Assembly: GCF_004923315.1 (NCBI RefSeq)
Contig: NZ_CP039644.1
Location: forward strand, 186,001-250,000
Direction: 5' to 3'
Length of the DNA: 64,000 nucleotides
Source of the DNA: Azospirillum sp. TSA2s
GTDB lineage: Bacteria; Pseudomonadota; Alphaproteobacteria; Azospirillales; Azospirillaceae
Positions within the stretch are counted from its first letter, which is position 1. Each line of letters begins with the position of its first letter. The notes beneath the pieces were generated by a model. That model worked only from the letters and a program-made list of their open reading frames with translations. It ran no database searches and was not told the DNA's origin. Below, piece by piece: positions 1 through 7,807 of the stretch. A program made the translations under genes and the position numbers.

Positions 1-1649
1 AAGAGGATGCCGCCCTTTTCGCGGTCCTCAATCAGGCGGTAGATGAAGTCGGGGATGCCGCCCTTGTCCGATGCCGTCCAATCCTCCCAGATCAGACGGG
101 CCGCCGCGTCGATCTCCTTGGCGCGCGGACTGGAGTCGGGAATGCCCTTGGTGCCGCTGATGTCGGCGTCCAACCCGCGGATCGCCTCGATGATGCGTTC
201 AGGCCATTGGGTGAAATCAGCGTGATGGCGGATGCGGGTGACAACCTCCTCGACACGGTCGTCAATGCCGCGCAGCAGCGAGGCGTCGGTACCGGTTAGC
301 AGTTTGTCGACCAGCGCAAAGATGGGGACGGACGGAGCCAGACCGTCGGGGGCTCGGGTGAAGTATTTGGCGACCTCGGGATCGGCCAGGAACTTCAGAC
401 CCTTTTCCTTGAGATGCAGGCGGTCGACCAGGACCTCGCGCAGGTCCTCCTCGGACACTGCGTTGGCCTTGCGGCCCTCCTCCAGGCTGTAATAGCTCTC
501 CAGCATCCGCAGGCCGAGTTCGAAGCTGCGCTGGTCGAAGTCGCGCTTGGCCCGCGTCTCGATCACCGCCTGGCCAAAGGAGGAGTAGGATTTCTGAAAG
601 GTAATGGCGCCCTGCAACCCGCCCGGAAGGCGTGGGTGGTAGGGAAGCATCTTGAAGCCGGCGAGATTGGACGCCACCGACCGCTTGTGCTGGGCGAAAT
701 CGCTGCTGCCGAAATCAGCGAACAGCATCGACGCCACCATATCGTAGAGGTCGCTGGGGCTGTTCGTGCTCTGGCGCAGGGTGTTGATGTTGTCGATCAG
801 GTAGACTTCATTGTAGGGAGCGATGCTGTCCGGCACCGGATTGTCATTGTGCTGCCAGCGGGTGACGAAGCGCGGCTGGTGGTTGCGGTCCATGCAATAT
901 TCCAGCTCGCGCAGGGCGGCCACCGTGTTGGCCTGGACCCGCTGGGCGTTCGCTGCGCCATAGGCGCCCCCCATCAGCAGGATGAGCGAGACGTTGGACA
1001 GGGACGGATCGCCCAGCGAACGGATCAGGAAGCCGGCGTCCAGGAAGGTGCCGGACCCCGTTCCCCCCGCCGCTGAGGCGACCACCACCACCCGGTAACC
1101 CTTGGTCCCGGCCGACAGCCCAAGTTTCCTCAGGGTGTCGGTGTGGGTCAGACTGTTCTTGACCTCGCTGATCTTCGATTCCAGCCGGCTGCGGAAATCG
1201 CCGGACTGCATGAAGAAATGAAGACGCGATACGCAACGGACCTGGGCGGCGCCGTCGGAAAAATCCATCTGGCGGATGGCGTCGTCGTCGGGGAACCACT
1301 CGTCGATCAGCGGATAGACCGACCGGTTGCCCATGAACTTGTTGACGTCGAGCCGGTTCTGCAACGTCTCGCTCGGCGCGAAGGCGACGACGGAGCCGAG
1401 CAGATCCTTGGACGTGCTCTGGTTCTCCTCGCGCGCGTCCTGGGTGTCGACGTCGAAGTAGAGGAATTGGGCCAGCGGGAAATCGGCGGTGCTGGATAGG
1501 CGTTCGCCATTCCAGCGCGTGGACAGGATGCGCCGGCGCAACCGCATCAGAATCTTCATGCCGGAGCCGCCCAGCGCGACGAAGATCGTCGGCTGCAACG
1601 GTTGCAGGGCGCCGCTGCCGCTGCTGTCGGAGGAGGATGCGGACATCAT
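1..1649 (-). CDS. Tubulin-like protein (Tubulin_2 type), 3' part beyond the window
   Basis: The visible 549 residues start at an ATG just after a weak GAGAG stretch and run off the left edge, so the C-terminus is missing. The N-terminus has a strand-loop TIFVALGGSGMK (about residues 21-32). The tubulin/FtsZ nucleotide signature GGTGSG sits at residues 195-200, followed by TFLDAGFLIR; this late position matches the long bacterial tubulin-like family rather than FtsZ, whose signature is near residue 100. No signal peptide or membrane segment is visible. It is the third gene of a minus-strand arm behind a small membrane protein and a Cys-motif protein. Expected role is GTP binding and possibly filament formation in the cytoplasm; this is inferred from the family, and the partner genes suggest an envelope link. 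The family call is firm, the function unknown. Confidence 0.85.
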   Translation of the reverse strand, partial: MMSASSSDSSGSGALQPLQPTIFVALGGSGMKILMRLRRRILSTRWNGERLSSTADFPLAQFLYFDVDTQDAREENQSTSKDLLGSVVAFAPSETLQNRLDVNKFMGNRSVYPLIDEWFPDDDAIRQMDFSDGAAQVRCVSRLHFFMQSGDFRSRLESKISEVKNSLTHTDTLRKLGLSAGTKGYRVVVVASAAGGTGSGTFLDAGFLIRSLGDPSLSNVSLILLMGGAYGAANAQRVQANTVAALRELEYCMDRNHQPRFVTRWQHNDNPVPDSIAPYNEVYLIDNINTLRQSTNSPSDLYDMVASMLFADFGSSDFAQHKRSVASNLAGFKMLPYHPRLPGGLQGAITFQKSYSSFGQAVIETRAKRDFDQRSFELGLRMLESYYSLEEGRKANAVSEEDLREVLVDRLHLKEKGLKFLADPEVAKYFTRAPDGLAPSVPIFALVDKLLTGTDASLLRGIDDRVEEVVTRIRHHADFTQWPERIIEAIRGLDADISGTKGIPDSSPRAKEIDAAARLIWEDWTASDKGGIPDFIYRLIEDREKGGIL

Positions 1650-1681
1650 GGCTCTCTATGGAAGGATGAGGGTGCGGACGC

Positions 1682-2137
1682 TCACAGCATGCGGGCGGAG
1701 CGCTTTGCCGACACGAAGCTGGTGACAAACAGGATGACGAGGATCAGGTTGAGGCCGAGCAGAGACCCGAACACCGGCAGCAGGGTCCACAGGGTCCCGA
1801 TCACGCTGAAGATTGCCGTGGCGGTCAGAACGACCAGCATGAGGAACAGGCTCCAGCCGGCGAGTGCTGCCTTCTGAGGCCGGGCATTGCCGCCGATCAG
1901 CATCCCGGTCAGGATGCGCTGTCCGAAAAAGAAGGCCACCGTCAACACCAGCAGCATAATGAGACCAATCAGCGTCTCGGTCATATCAAAGCGCGGTCCG
2001 GTGAACACGAGCACCGGCGCAGCAATGGTCGAGGCCCCGCCCGGCTTCGCCCCGCCGATCTGAAGTTGGGCACTGTTCAAGATGGTCAAGGCTTTGCCGA
2101 GGCCAAAGGTGGGGATGCCATCGAGCAGTGAGAGCAT
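1682..2137 (-). CDS. Small integral membrane protein upstream of the tubulin-like gene
   Basis: A 151-residue protein with about three hydrophobic helices: roughly residues 52-72 (ETLIGLIMLLVLTVAFFFG), 90-110 (AGWSLFLMLVVLTATAIFSV) and 115-142 (TLLPVFGSLLGLNLILVILF). The N-terminal 45 residues are polar, without a cleavable signal. The start ATG is preceded by a GAGG stretch. It ends 32 bases before the tubulin-like gene and follows the Cys-motif gene in the same direction, so the three are probably co-transcribed. No family recognised. A membrane anchor or partner for the tubulin-like protein is a reasonable guess from position only. Confidence 0.7.
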   Translation of the reverse strand: MLSLLDGIPTFGLGKALTILNSAQLQIGGAKPGGASTIAAPVLVFTGPRFDMTETLIGLIMLLVLTVAFFFGQRILTGMLIGGNARPQKAALAGWSLFLMLVVLTATAIFSVIGTLWTLLPVFGSLLGLNLILVILFVTSFVSAKRSARML

Positions 2138-2265
2138 GGTCCTCAGTTCCTCTATCTCAATGTGAATGTTCCGCGTCGGGAACGGTGTCTTGCGGTGTCG
2201 TCATTGGGGCGAAGCCGTGTGGCCAAAGCCGGCGCCGCTGTTCGGTGCGTCCGGTCCGGCCAGTC

Positions 2266-3864
2266 TTAGCCGGTCGGAACCGGCGACAGGTCCCAACGGT
2301 GCCAGACGGCGCCCAGCTCGTCGTACAGGCAGAGCCGCCCGTCGAGCAGGAAGGGCTGAAGGTCGTGGAGGGTGGTGACCGGCAGACCCGACAGCAGCGG
2401 CGTCAGGTCCAGACCCGGCCGGAGCAGGAACAGGGTCGCCTTGCTCCCTTCGGCGGGAACCGGACCGGTCACCACCCGAGGATCCTCCACGATCGCGTAG
2501 AGGATCTGCTCGCCGTTTCCAGCTGAGGCGCCCCGGCTGAACGCCATCAGGGGAAGGACAATCGAGCCGGGTGTGGCAAAAGGACCCAGCTCGCGGCGCC
2601 ACGGCAGCCCGCGGCAGCGCAGGTGCAGGTAGAAGGCCGTATCACCGGTGGTAACGAAGGGACCGTCGACCCGCGCGCTCTGAACCGTCTCGGGCAGCGT
2701 TCCACGGCTGCTCGGGGTCGGCATGGCGATGGCCATGTAGCCGCCGCTGCCGTCTTCCAGACGGACGAGCTGGTGGGGGAGGGCGTGTTCACCCAGATGG
2801 GGCCGTGCCCATGGCAGCCCATGACAGCCAGCCGGCCAGTCCCGCCAGACCGCCAAAGGCCCCTCCGCACCGATCCGCACCGACAGATACCCGGCCGCAC
2901 CAGCCCACACAGCGGTCCCCGGCACCGCTGACATCGGCTTGCCCAAGGCATCGCCGGCGACGGCGCTCTTGCCAGCGGCCGCCGTGCCATCACCTGGTGC
3001 ACCGGGTACGGTGGCAACGCTCCATCCAGCACCGGCATCCATCATCCACGCCAGGGCCAGCCGTCCACCAATGCGCATCGGCACCAGAGCCATCCCCTCC
3101 ACGGCAATCGCGCCGCCGATCGCGGCACCGCCATCGAGGCGGACACGGCGCCGGAACGGACCATCAAGCTCGATCCACACCACGCCGTCATCCAGTGGAA
3201 CGGCAAGGCCCGCGCCAAGTGGTGCGGCGCTCCGGCTCCAGGCGGGAAGATCGCACCCCCCATCCAGCGCCGCCAGTCGCCGCCAGTCATCCGCGCTGGG
3301 CCGCCACACCACGCCGTCCGTCATATCCACGGCGACCGTGAAGGGCGGTGTTCCCACCATGGCGAACAGGAAGGGGCCGGCAGATGGCAGGGTGCTGCGT
3401 TTCGCCGCATCAATCCCGGCTCCAACCTTCCCGCTGTCCGACGACACCGTCAGTTGCATCGCGTGACGGCTGGCCGATCCGGTGGCCATGGCGCGGCTCC
3501 AGACGGAGGCCCCTTGGCCATCGTCCGGTCTGACCGCTGGCGGGATCGCGGTCTGGCCGCAGAACGGGCAATGGGCGAACAGGCCGGGCAGCAGGCGGCT
3601 GCACCGTGTGGCATCCCCCGCACAGCGTTCAACGCGCGCAGCACCCAGACGGTCCGCAAGACCATCCTCGGCCTTGCCGTCCAAGCGGATCTCGACTGGA
3701 TCAGCGGACTCCACGCCGCTTCCAAGCCTCACCCCAACGAAGGCGTCGCCCCGCTGCACCCAACGCTGGCCTTGGCCACCCAACGCCGTCACATCCCAGC
3801 ACCACTCGTCGGCTTCCTGACCGGTAATTTCGTCCCCACAGGTTGTTTTAGACTCTAAATTCAT
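2266..3864 (-). CDS. Uncharacterised 532-residue protein with a Cys cluster
   Basis: First gene of the minus-strand arm. The N-terminal 110 residues contain C81, C88 and a C99-P-F-C102-G knuckle, which could form a zinc site like the CPYCG motif in the PEGA protein of the opposite arm. The rest is rich in short beta-type stretches and tryptophans (for example GGVVWRPSADDWRRL and AVWRDWPAG), giving the look of a repeated beta or propeller-like fold, but no family was recognised. No signal peptide or membrane helix. Codon pattern is high-GC throughout and no in-frame break is seen. It starts 136 bases from the divergent OmpA-like gene, so the two arms probably share a control region. Confidence 0.65.
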   Translation of the reverse strand: MNLESKTTCGDEITGQEADEWCWDVTALGGQGQRWVQRGDAFVGVRLGSGVESADPVEIRLDGKAEDGLADRLGAARVERCAGDATRCSRLLPGLFAHCPFCGQTAIPPAVRPDDGQGASVWSRAMATGSASRHAMQLTVSSDSGKVGAGIDAAKRSTLPSAGPFLFAMVGTPPFTVAVDMTDGVVWRPSADDWRRLAALDGGCDLPAWSRSAAPLGAGLAVPLDDGVVWIELDGPFRRRVRLDGGAAIGGAIAVEGMALVPMRIGGRLALAWMMDAGAGWSVATVPGAPGDGTAAAGKSAVAGDALGKPMSAVPGTAVWAGAAGYLSVRIGAEGPLAVWRDWPAGCHGLPWARPHLGEHALPHQLVRLEDGSGGYMAIAMPTPSSRGTLPETVQSARVDGPFVTTGDTAFYLHLRCRGLPWRRELGPFATPGSIVLPLMAFSRGASAGNGEQILYAIVEDPRVVTGPVPAEGSKATLFLLRPGLDLTPLLSGLPVTTLHDLQPFLLDGRLCLYDELGAVWHRWDLSPVPTG

Positions 3865-4000
3865 TTCTATTCCGCGTTAAGATGCGCAGAGCTTGACAAA
3901 ATTGCCTCTTATTCAAAATCTTGGCAACCTGATGTTTTTGATTTATCCAAAAAATCTCTTAAAAGAGAGCGATCAAACTTCTGACCACCGCGAGGCTCCA
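3865..4000. promoter_or_regulatory. Divergent promoter region of the tubulin-like/OmpA-like cluster
   Basis: This 136-bp region between two divergent starts is markedly AT-rich compared with both neighbours (runs such as ttcaaaatcttgg and tgatttatccaaaaaa), as expected for promoters. No clear operator or terminator was identified. The OmpA-like frame stays open back to position 3893, but those codons look like untranslated leader. Confidence 0.4.
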
Positions 4001-4609
4001 GTGAATGAGTTCCGTCCCGTTTTGAGGCGTGTCGGGTCCGCCGCTATGCTCTCCACGCTGATCAGCGTCGGCGGCCTGACCAGCTCCATGGCGCAAGGCA
4101 CGGTGAATTTTGTCGGTCGCACCCCGACCGATTGCGAGATCGCGAAAGCCATTGTGGGTGTCGCAGGACCCGAGTGCGCCGGCCCGTCGGACGGCACCCG
4201 CAGCCTTCAACTGGGATCAGTGGCGCAGCCGGAAGCGCCGCCCCCACCGCCAACGCCGCAAGCGCCGCGCATCACCGCCTTCGCCATCGCATTTGAATAT
4301 GATTCGGCTCGCCTGCGACCAGAGGCCCACGGCTTGCTCGACAGCATCTCCCGCGTGCTGAAATCAAACGAGGCCGGGCTCAGCCGGTTCGTGATCGAAG
4401 GTCACACCGACAGCCGAGGGAACAGCTCTTACAATCAAAAGCTATCAGAACGCCGTGCCCAGTCTGTCGCCGAGTATCTGATCACAGTGCGAGGCGTGGC
4501 GCCGGACCGGCTGACCTGGGTCGGGCGTGGGAAAACCCAGCCCCTAAATCCTGCCGACCCCGCGGCTCCGGAAAACCGGCGGGTGACCATCGTCAACATC
4601 GGGAGCTGA
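4001..4609 (+). CDS. OmpA-family peptidoglycan-binding protein
   Basis: A 202-residue exported protein. The GTG start is chosen because a GAGG box lies 5 bases upstream and it gives a normal signal peptide (basic RPVLRR, hydrophobic AAMLSTLISVGGL, cleavage after SSMA). The reading frame is open further upstream (to 3893), but the extra residues would spoil the signal. After a proline-rich linker (PEAPPPPPTPQAP, around residue 82) comes a complete OmpA C-terminal domain, about residues 95-200, with EYDSARLRPEA, the diaminopimelate-contact motif GHTDSRG and the LSERRAQSVAEYL helix. No beta-barrel is present, so it is a periplasmic cell-wall binder, not a porin. It leads the plus-strand arm opposite the tubulin-like arm. 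Confidence 0.85.
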   Translation: MNEFRPVLRRVGSAAMLSTLISVGGLTSSMAQGTVNFVGRTPTDCEIAKAIVGVAGPECAGPSDGTRSLQLGSVAQPEAPPPPPTPQAPRITAFAIAFEYDSARLRPEAHGLLDSISRVLKSNEAGLSRFVIEGHTDSRGNSSYNQKLSERRAQSVAEYLITVRGVAPDRLTWVGRGKTQPLNPADPAAPENRRVTIVNIGS

Positions 4610-4669
4610 GCGTCGCACCCGATCCGTCAGACCCGGTTCCCAAGCCCGGTTTCTTAGGAGTCTTTCCTG

Positions 4670-5578
4670 ATGCTGAACATCCCTCACCTGTTGTCCGCTC
4701 TGGTCGGCGAGGCCATCACGGTCCTTCTCGACTCTGCCATGCGGCCAGGCTTCCAGTGCGTCGCGAGCATGGGCGACGCCGACGATGATGATGCGGCGTT
4801 GAACCGCAGCAAGCGCAACCGCATGCTGGCCTATGCCGGCGGCGGCGTCGGCCTTCTGGCGCTTGCCGGCGGTGCAGTCGCTCTGGTCTTGAACATGGGG
4901 CCCAGCGATGCGGAGGTCCTGGCCCAAATCAATGCGGTGACGGGCAAATATGAATGCGCCCAGCTTGGGGTTGAAATGGGCCCATCACGCAGCGTCCGCC
5001 TGTCCGGCTTCGCCCGCTCCGCCGAGGATCTCACGCGCCTGGGCGAGGAGGTGCGCGCGATCAAGGGTGTCGGCCCGGTCGAGATCGCAGCGACCGAGGT
5101 TATCTATCCCCACTGCGCGGTCGCTATCCTGTTCAGCGGCCTACCGGCCGTGGCGCCCGAAGCTGGACCGAAGCTCGACCTGCAGTCGGCGGACGACACG
5201 ATCACCGTCGGTTCGCTGATGAAGCTGAACCTCCGCAACGTGCCATTCGACGGGTATCTCTATGTCGATTTTTATGACCGCCAGCAGAAGGTGTTCCACC
5301 TCGTTCCCGGTCCGGCGGTGACGAACAACCGCTTCCCGGCGAACGCGTCGATGGTGCTGGGTGAGGAGAAGCCGGGTGGACGGGTCTACAAGACTGTCGA
5401 GCCGCTGGGCCAGCAGGTCATCATGGTCACCGCCAGCCGCGAGCCGCTGGCACTCGGCAACCGGCCGGAGATAGAGGATGCCAAAGGCTATCTGGCCGCT
5501 CTTGAGCCGCTGCTGACGGCGGCCAAGCCGGACAGCATCGCTTCGTCCATCAAGACCCTGACCATCGTTGCAAAGTAA
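4670..5578 (+). CDS. Membrane-anchored DUF4384-like protein with a BON-like segment
   Basis: A 302-residue protein with AGGAG 10 bases before the ATG. Residues 1-50 are probably cytoplasmic and include an acidic stretch GDADDDDAA. Residues 52-75 form one transmembrane helix. Next comes a segment (about 78-135) resembling a BON or secretin-type fold: VRLSGFARSAEDLTRLGEEV followed by GVGPVEI. The C-terminal half (about 165-270) resembles DUF4384, with LKLNLRNVPFDGYLYVDFYD and a HLVPG turn; DUF4384 domains often sit in periplasmic or kinase-associated sensors. It lies 60 bases after the OmpA-like gene and 30 before the PEGA gene, so these three are likely one operon. Domain calls are by eye. Confidence 0.65.
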   Translation: MLNIPHLLSALVGEAITVLLDSAMRPGFQCVASMGDADDDDAALNRSKRNRMLAYAGGGVGLLALAGGAVALVLNMGPSDAEVLAQINAVTGKYECAQLGVEMGPSRSVRLSGFARSAEDLTRLGEEVRAIKGVGPVEIAATEVIYPHCAVAILFSGLPAVAPEAGPKLDLQSADDTITVGSLMKLNLRNVPFDGYLYVDFYDRQQKVFHLVPGPAVTNNRFPANASMVLGEEKPGGRVYKTVEPLGQQVIMVTASREPLALGNRPEIEDAKGYLAALEPLLTAAKPDSIASSIKTLTIVAK

Positions 5579-5608
5579 CGGGCCAAAGGACGGGAGCAGC
5601 GGACATCC

Positions 5609-6160
5609 ATGACGGGCGCGCGGATCTGTACGGCACCCTGTTGCCGGAAACCCTTGTGCGGGCCGGTGGGCTGGTGCCCCTATTGCGGAGCGTCCCAGAG
5701 CACGGCAGTCGAACAGGCTCCGCCCCCTCCGCCTCCATCTCCGCCGCGACCGCCAGGGCTGCCGTCTTCCGGCTCTGATCCGTTGAAGACAAAGGGCAGT
5801 CTGCGCCTCACGGACCCGAGGCGGAGCTGGGCTGGGAAGGCCCAGTTGCTGGGCTTTGGTGCGGTGGGGTGCATCATCCTGGGCGGTGCTTGGCTGGGAT
5901 TGGGAGCGCTTCTGCCCTCGCCCGAGGCCGGGCGCGCCATGCTGACCATCCTGTCCGATCCTCCCCGAGGCATCGTCCGCATCGACGGCGTCGAGCGCGG
6001 CTATGCCCCGGTGACCATCGAGGTCAAGGCCGGCACGCTGGTACAGGTATCGGTCGTCGGCATCAGCGGTCGCCAGCCGCGCAGCGAAACGGTCAGTCTG
6101 CCGGCTGGCGAATTCCGCACAATCACGCTTCGTCTCGCTCCCAAGCTGGGTGGCCTGTAA
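5609..6160 (+). CDS. Zinc-ribbon / transmembrane / PEGA-domain protein
   Basis: A 183-residue protein in three parts. The N-terminus is cysteine-rich (C7, C11, C12, C17, and C23-P-Y-C26-G), a likely small zinc ribbon. A proline-rich linker (about 38-52) follows. A hydrophobic helix at about 80-103 (FGAVGCIILGGAWLGLGALL) anchors it. The C-terminal about 70 residues form a PEGA domain, with ILSDPPRGIVRIDGVERGYAP then VTIEVKAGTLVQVSVV, a beta-sandwich common in surface-facing or S-layer-like contexts. The topology suggests ribbon inside and PEGA outside the inner membrane. Last recognisable gene of the plus-strand arm. Confidence 0.75.
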   Translation: MTGARICTAPCCRKPLCGPVGWCPYCGASQSTAVEQAPPPPPPSPPRPPGLPSSGSDPLKTKGSLRLTDPRRSWAGKAQLLGFGAVGCIILGGAWLGLGALLPSPEAGRAMLTILSDPPRGIVRIDGVERGYAPVTIEVKAGTLVQVSVVGISGRQPRSETVSLPAGEFRTITLRLAPKLGGL

Positions 6161-6905
6161 GTGCCGCGGTGATCGGCGGAGATCGCCAAAAGGCCGCTCC
6201 GGCTTAGGGACCGCCTTGGTCTGCGTGATCGGGATACGGTCGATCTTCGCACCGCCATGGTGCGCGACGGCGTCCTACTCTCAACGATGGTTCAGGATTT
6301 GGCGCTGGTTGACCAGGGTGCCGGCCGCAGCACTCTTGCCGACCGAAACTCTCGATGACCGCACTGGCCAAGGGGCCGCTGTTCATCCGGTCGATCGAGG
6401 CATCGTGCGCCTCCTGCTTGCGGGTCGCGGGGGCGATCAGGGAGGGACTGGTTCCGGCCCGCTCCTTGAACTTGTCGATGTTGGATGAGGAACACGCCGA
6501 CAGCGTCTCCACCGCACCCGAATGGCAGGTGTCTCCGGTCCGCCGAGGCGCCCCACAGCATTGGAAAAGTTTCAATTTAGGATCATGTCTGATCCACACC
6601 GTCGGCTCCAGGCTTCATCAGATCATCGGCCAAGCCGAACAGCAGGTATGCGCGCTAAATTTTAAGAGCATGAAGAGTGCCGGCCCGTTTGTGCCAGGGT
6701 CTCCGGTCCCACGCGCCGGCATGGGCCGCGCCTCCTCCCCGAGCCAGCACCGGGGCAGCCGCGCGGCTGCCATCCGCCGGCTCCATGCCCGGTCCTGTCT
6801 AGGCCCTGCCGGTGACACTCCGGGCTAGGGCTGCGCTCTCCTGTTCTTGGACCAAAGAGGCCGCCTTGGATGCACAGAGGCGCAGTCCCAGCGGCTTACC
6901 AGCAT
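6161..6905. other. Gene-poor stretch, possible decayed gene
   Basis: No intact gene with family resemblance was found in these 745 bases. Open frames exist on both strands but have atypical composition. On the minus strand, about 6350-6500, one frame reads like real protein (NIDKFKERAGTSPSLIAPAT), and a different minus frame near 6185-6240 reads KIDRIPITQTKAVP, which would fit a frameshifted remnant of one gene. I cannot name the ancestor. Confidence 0.3.
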
Positions 6906-7289
6906 CTACTCGTCATGTCCGGCAATATCCCGAGACTGCGCTGGAAGGCAGGCTCTCAGACGATCCGCAAAACCTGCGCCTCTCAAGCTGGTGTCCATCA
7001 ACTCCCGCGCCACTTGTTCAATGCGCATGACGATCTGCTCACGATTCGGTGAAGGCCATGCCGAGTGCCAGAAGGCATCAGCTTCCACCCATTCCTTACC
7101 TTGGCGATCTCTTTCCAGAGCATCCAAAGCCATATAAAGAATGTTGGTAAGCGTCTCACCCGCCTTTCCCGTTTCAATCCGGGAAATTTGTCCTTGATCA
7201 ACGCCAATCAGCTCGCCGGCCTGTGCTTGAGTTAATCCTAATTTTATACGCCGCTTTCTCAACTCTCTGCTGTCTGTGATTGGAAGCAT
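6906..7289 (-). CDS. XRE-family helix-turn-helix regulator
   Basis: A 127-residue protein with a Cro/cI-type HTH at about residues 9-62 (LRKRRIKLGLTQAQAGELIG, recognition helix GVDQGQISRIETG). The remaining about 60 residues have no clear family; WVEADAFWHSAWPSPNREQIV may be a dimerisation or partner-binding part. It stands alone between two gene-poor regions, with no toxin-like gene adjoining, so it is probably an orphan regulator or the survivor of a lost pair. The N-terminal start is set by the HTH spacing; no strong ribosome-binding site is visible. Confidence 0.75.
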   Translation of the reverse strand: MLPITDSRELRKRRIKLGLTQAQAGELIGVDQGQISRIETGKAGETLTNILYMALDALERDRQGKEWVEADAFWHSAWPSPNREQIVMRIEQVARELMDTSLRGAGFADRLRACLPAQSRDIAGHDE

Positions 7290-7807
7290 CTGGTTTAGTC
7301 TCTGATGAATTCTTCATTCATCATATCCTGTCCTCGCCAAATGCGCCACAGGTCCGGATTGACGCTGCCCTCTCGGCATCCTAACATTTCCGACCTTGCC
7401 CCTCTCACTGCCGTCGATTGTTGGCAACATAGACTCCGCAGCGGTCGTTGCGCAGGTCTGCGATGGCAGCTTCCCAGACCTGCCCATCGTCACCACCGCG
7501 GTCCTTAGGCCGCAGCGCTCTGCGGTGCAGAGTGCCTCATTCTATCCACGCCCCACAGCCGCCGCCTGTAGGCTGGTCTCGCTTGGCAGAAAGGGCGTCA
7601 CCGGCAGTCCCTCAATATCCGCCCCAGCTCGACCTTGCCGTTGACCTGACGGTGGCCCGAGGCTTTCCCGGTACAGAATCGTCCGCTGCCAAAGAGCTTT
7701 GCACTGTGCAAAGGCGTGCCCGGCAGAGGAGGGCGGAGGAGAAGAGGGGCAGGATAGGGGCGCCGGTAGCAGGTTTTAAACCAGGGCAAGCTGGACGCAT
7801 GGCTTTC
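7290..7807. other. Gene-poor stretch
   Basis: No gene with recognisable homology. The only sharp signal is the 17-bp palindrome annotated at 7697-7713. Remaining open frames are short and read like noise. Confidence 0.4.
7697..7713. promoter_or_regulatory. Perfect palindrome, possible regulator site
   Basis: Two perfect 8-bp arms, CTTTGCAC and GTGCAAAG, around a single T. It lies about 100 bp beyond the 3' end of the DUF1612-like gene and about 400 bp upstream of the XRE gene. Which protein binds is unknown; a chance palindrome cannot be excluded. Confidence 0.3.

Noticed and set aside
844..1728. 294-residue minus-strand frame at the left edge
   Set aside because: Same strand as the tubulin-like gene but a different frame; the tubulin-like frame holds the GTPase signature and runs on to the edge.
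3893..4000. Upstream extension of the OmpA-like gene
   Set aside because: Adds 36 residues that spoil the signal peptide; the GTG at 4001 has a ribosome-binding site.
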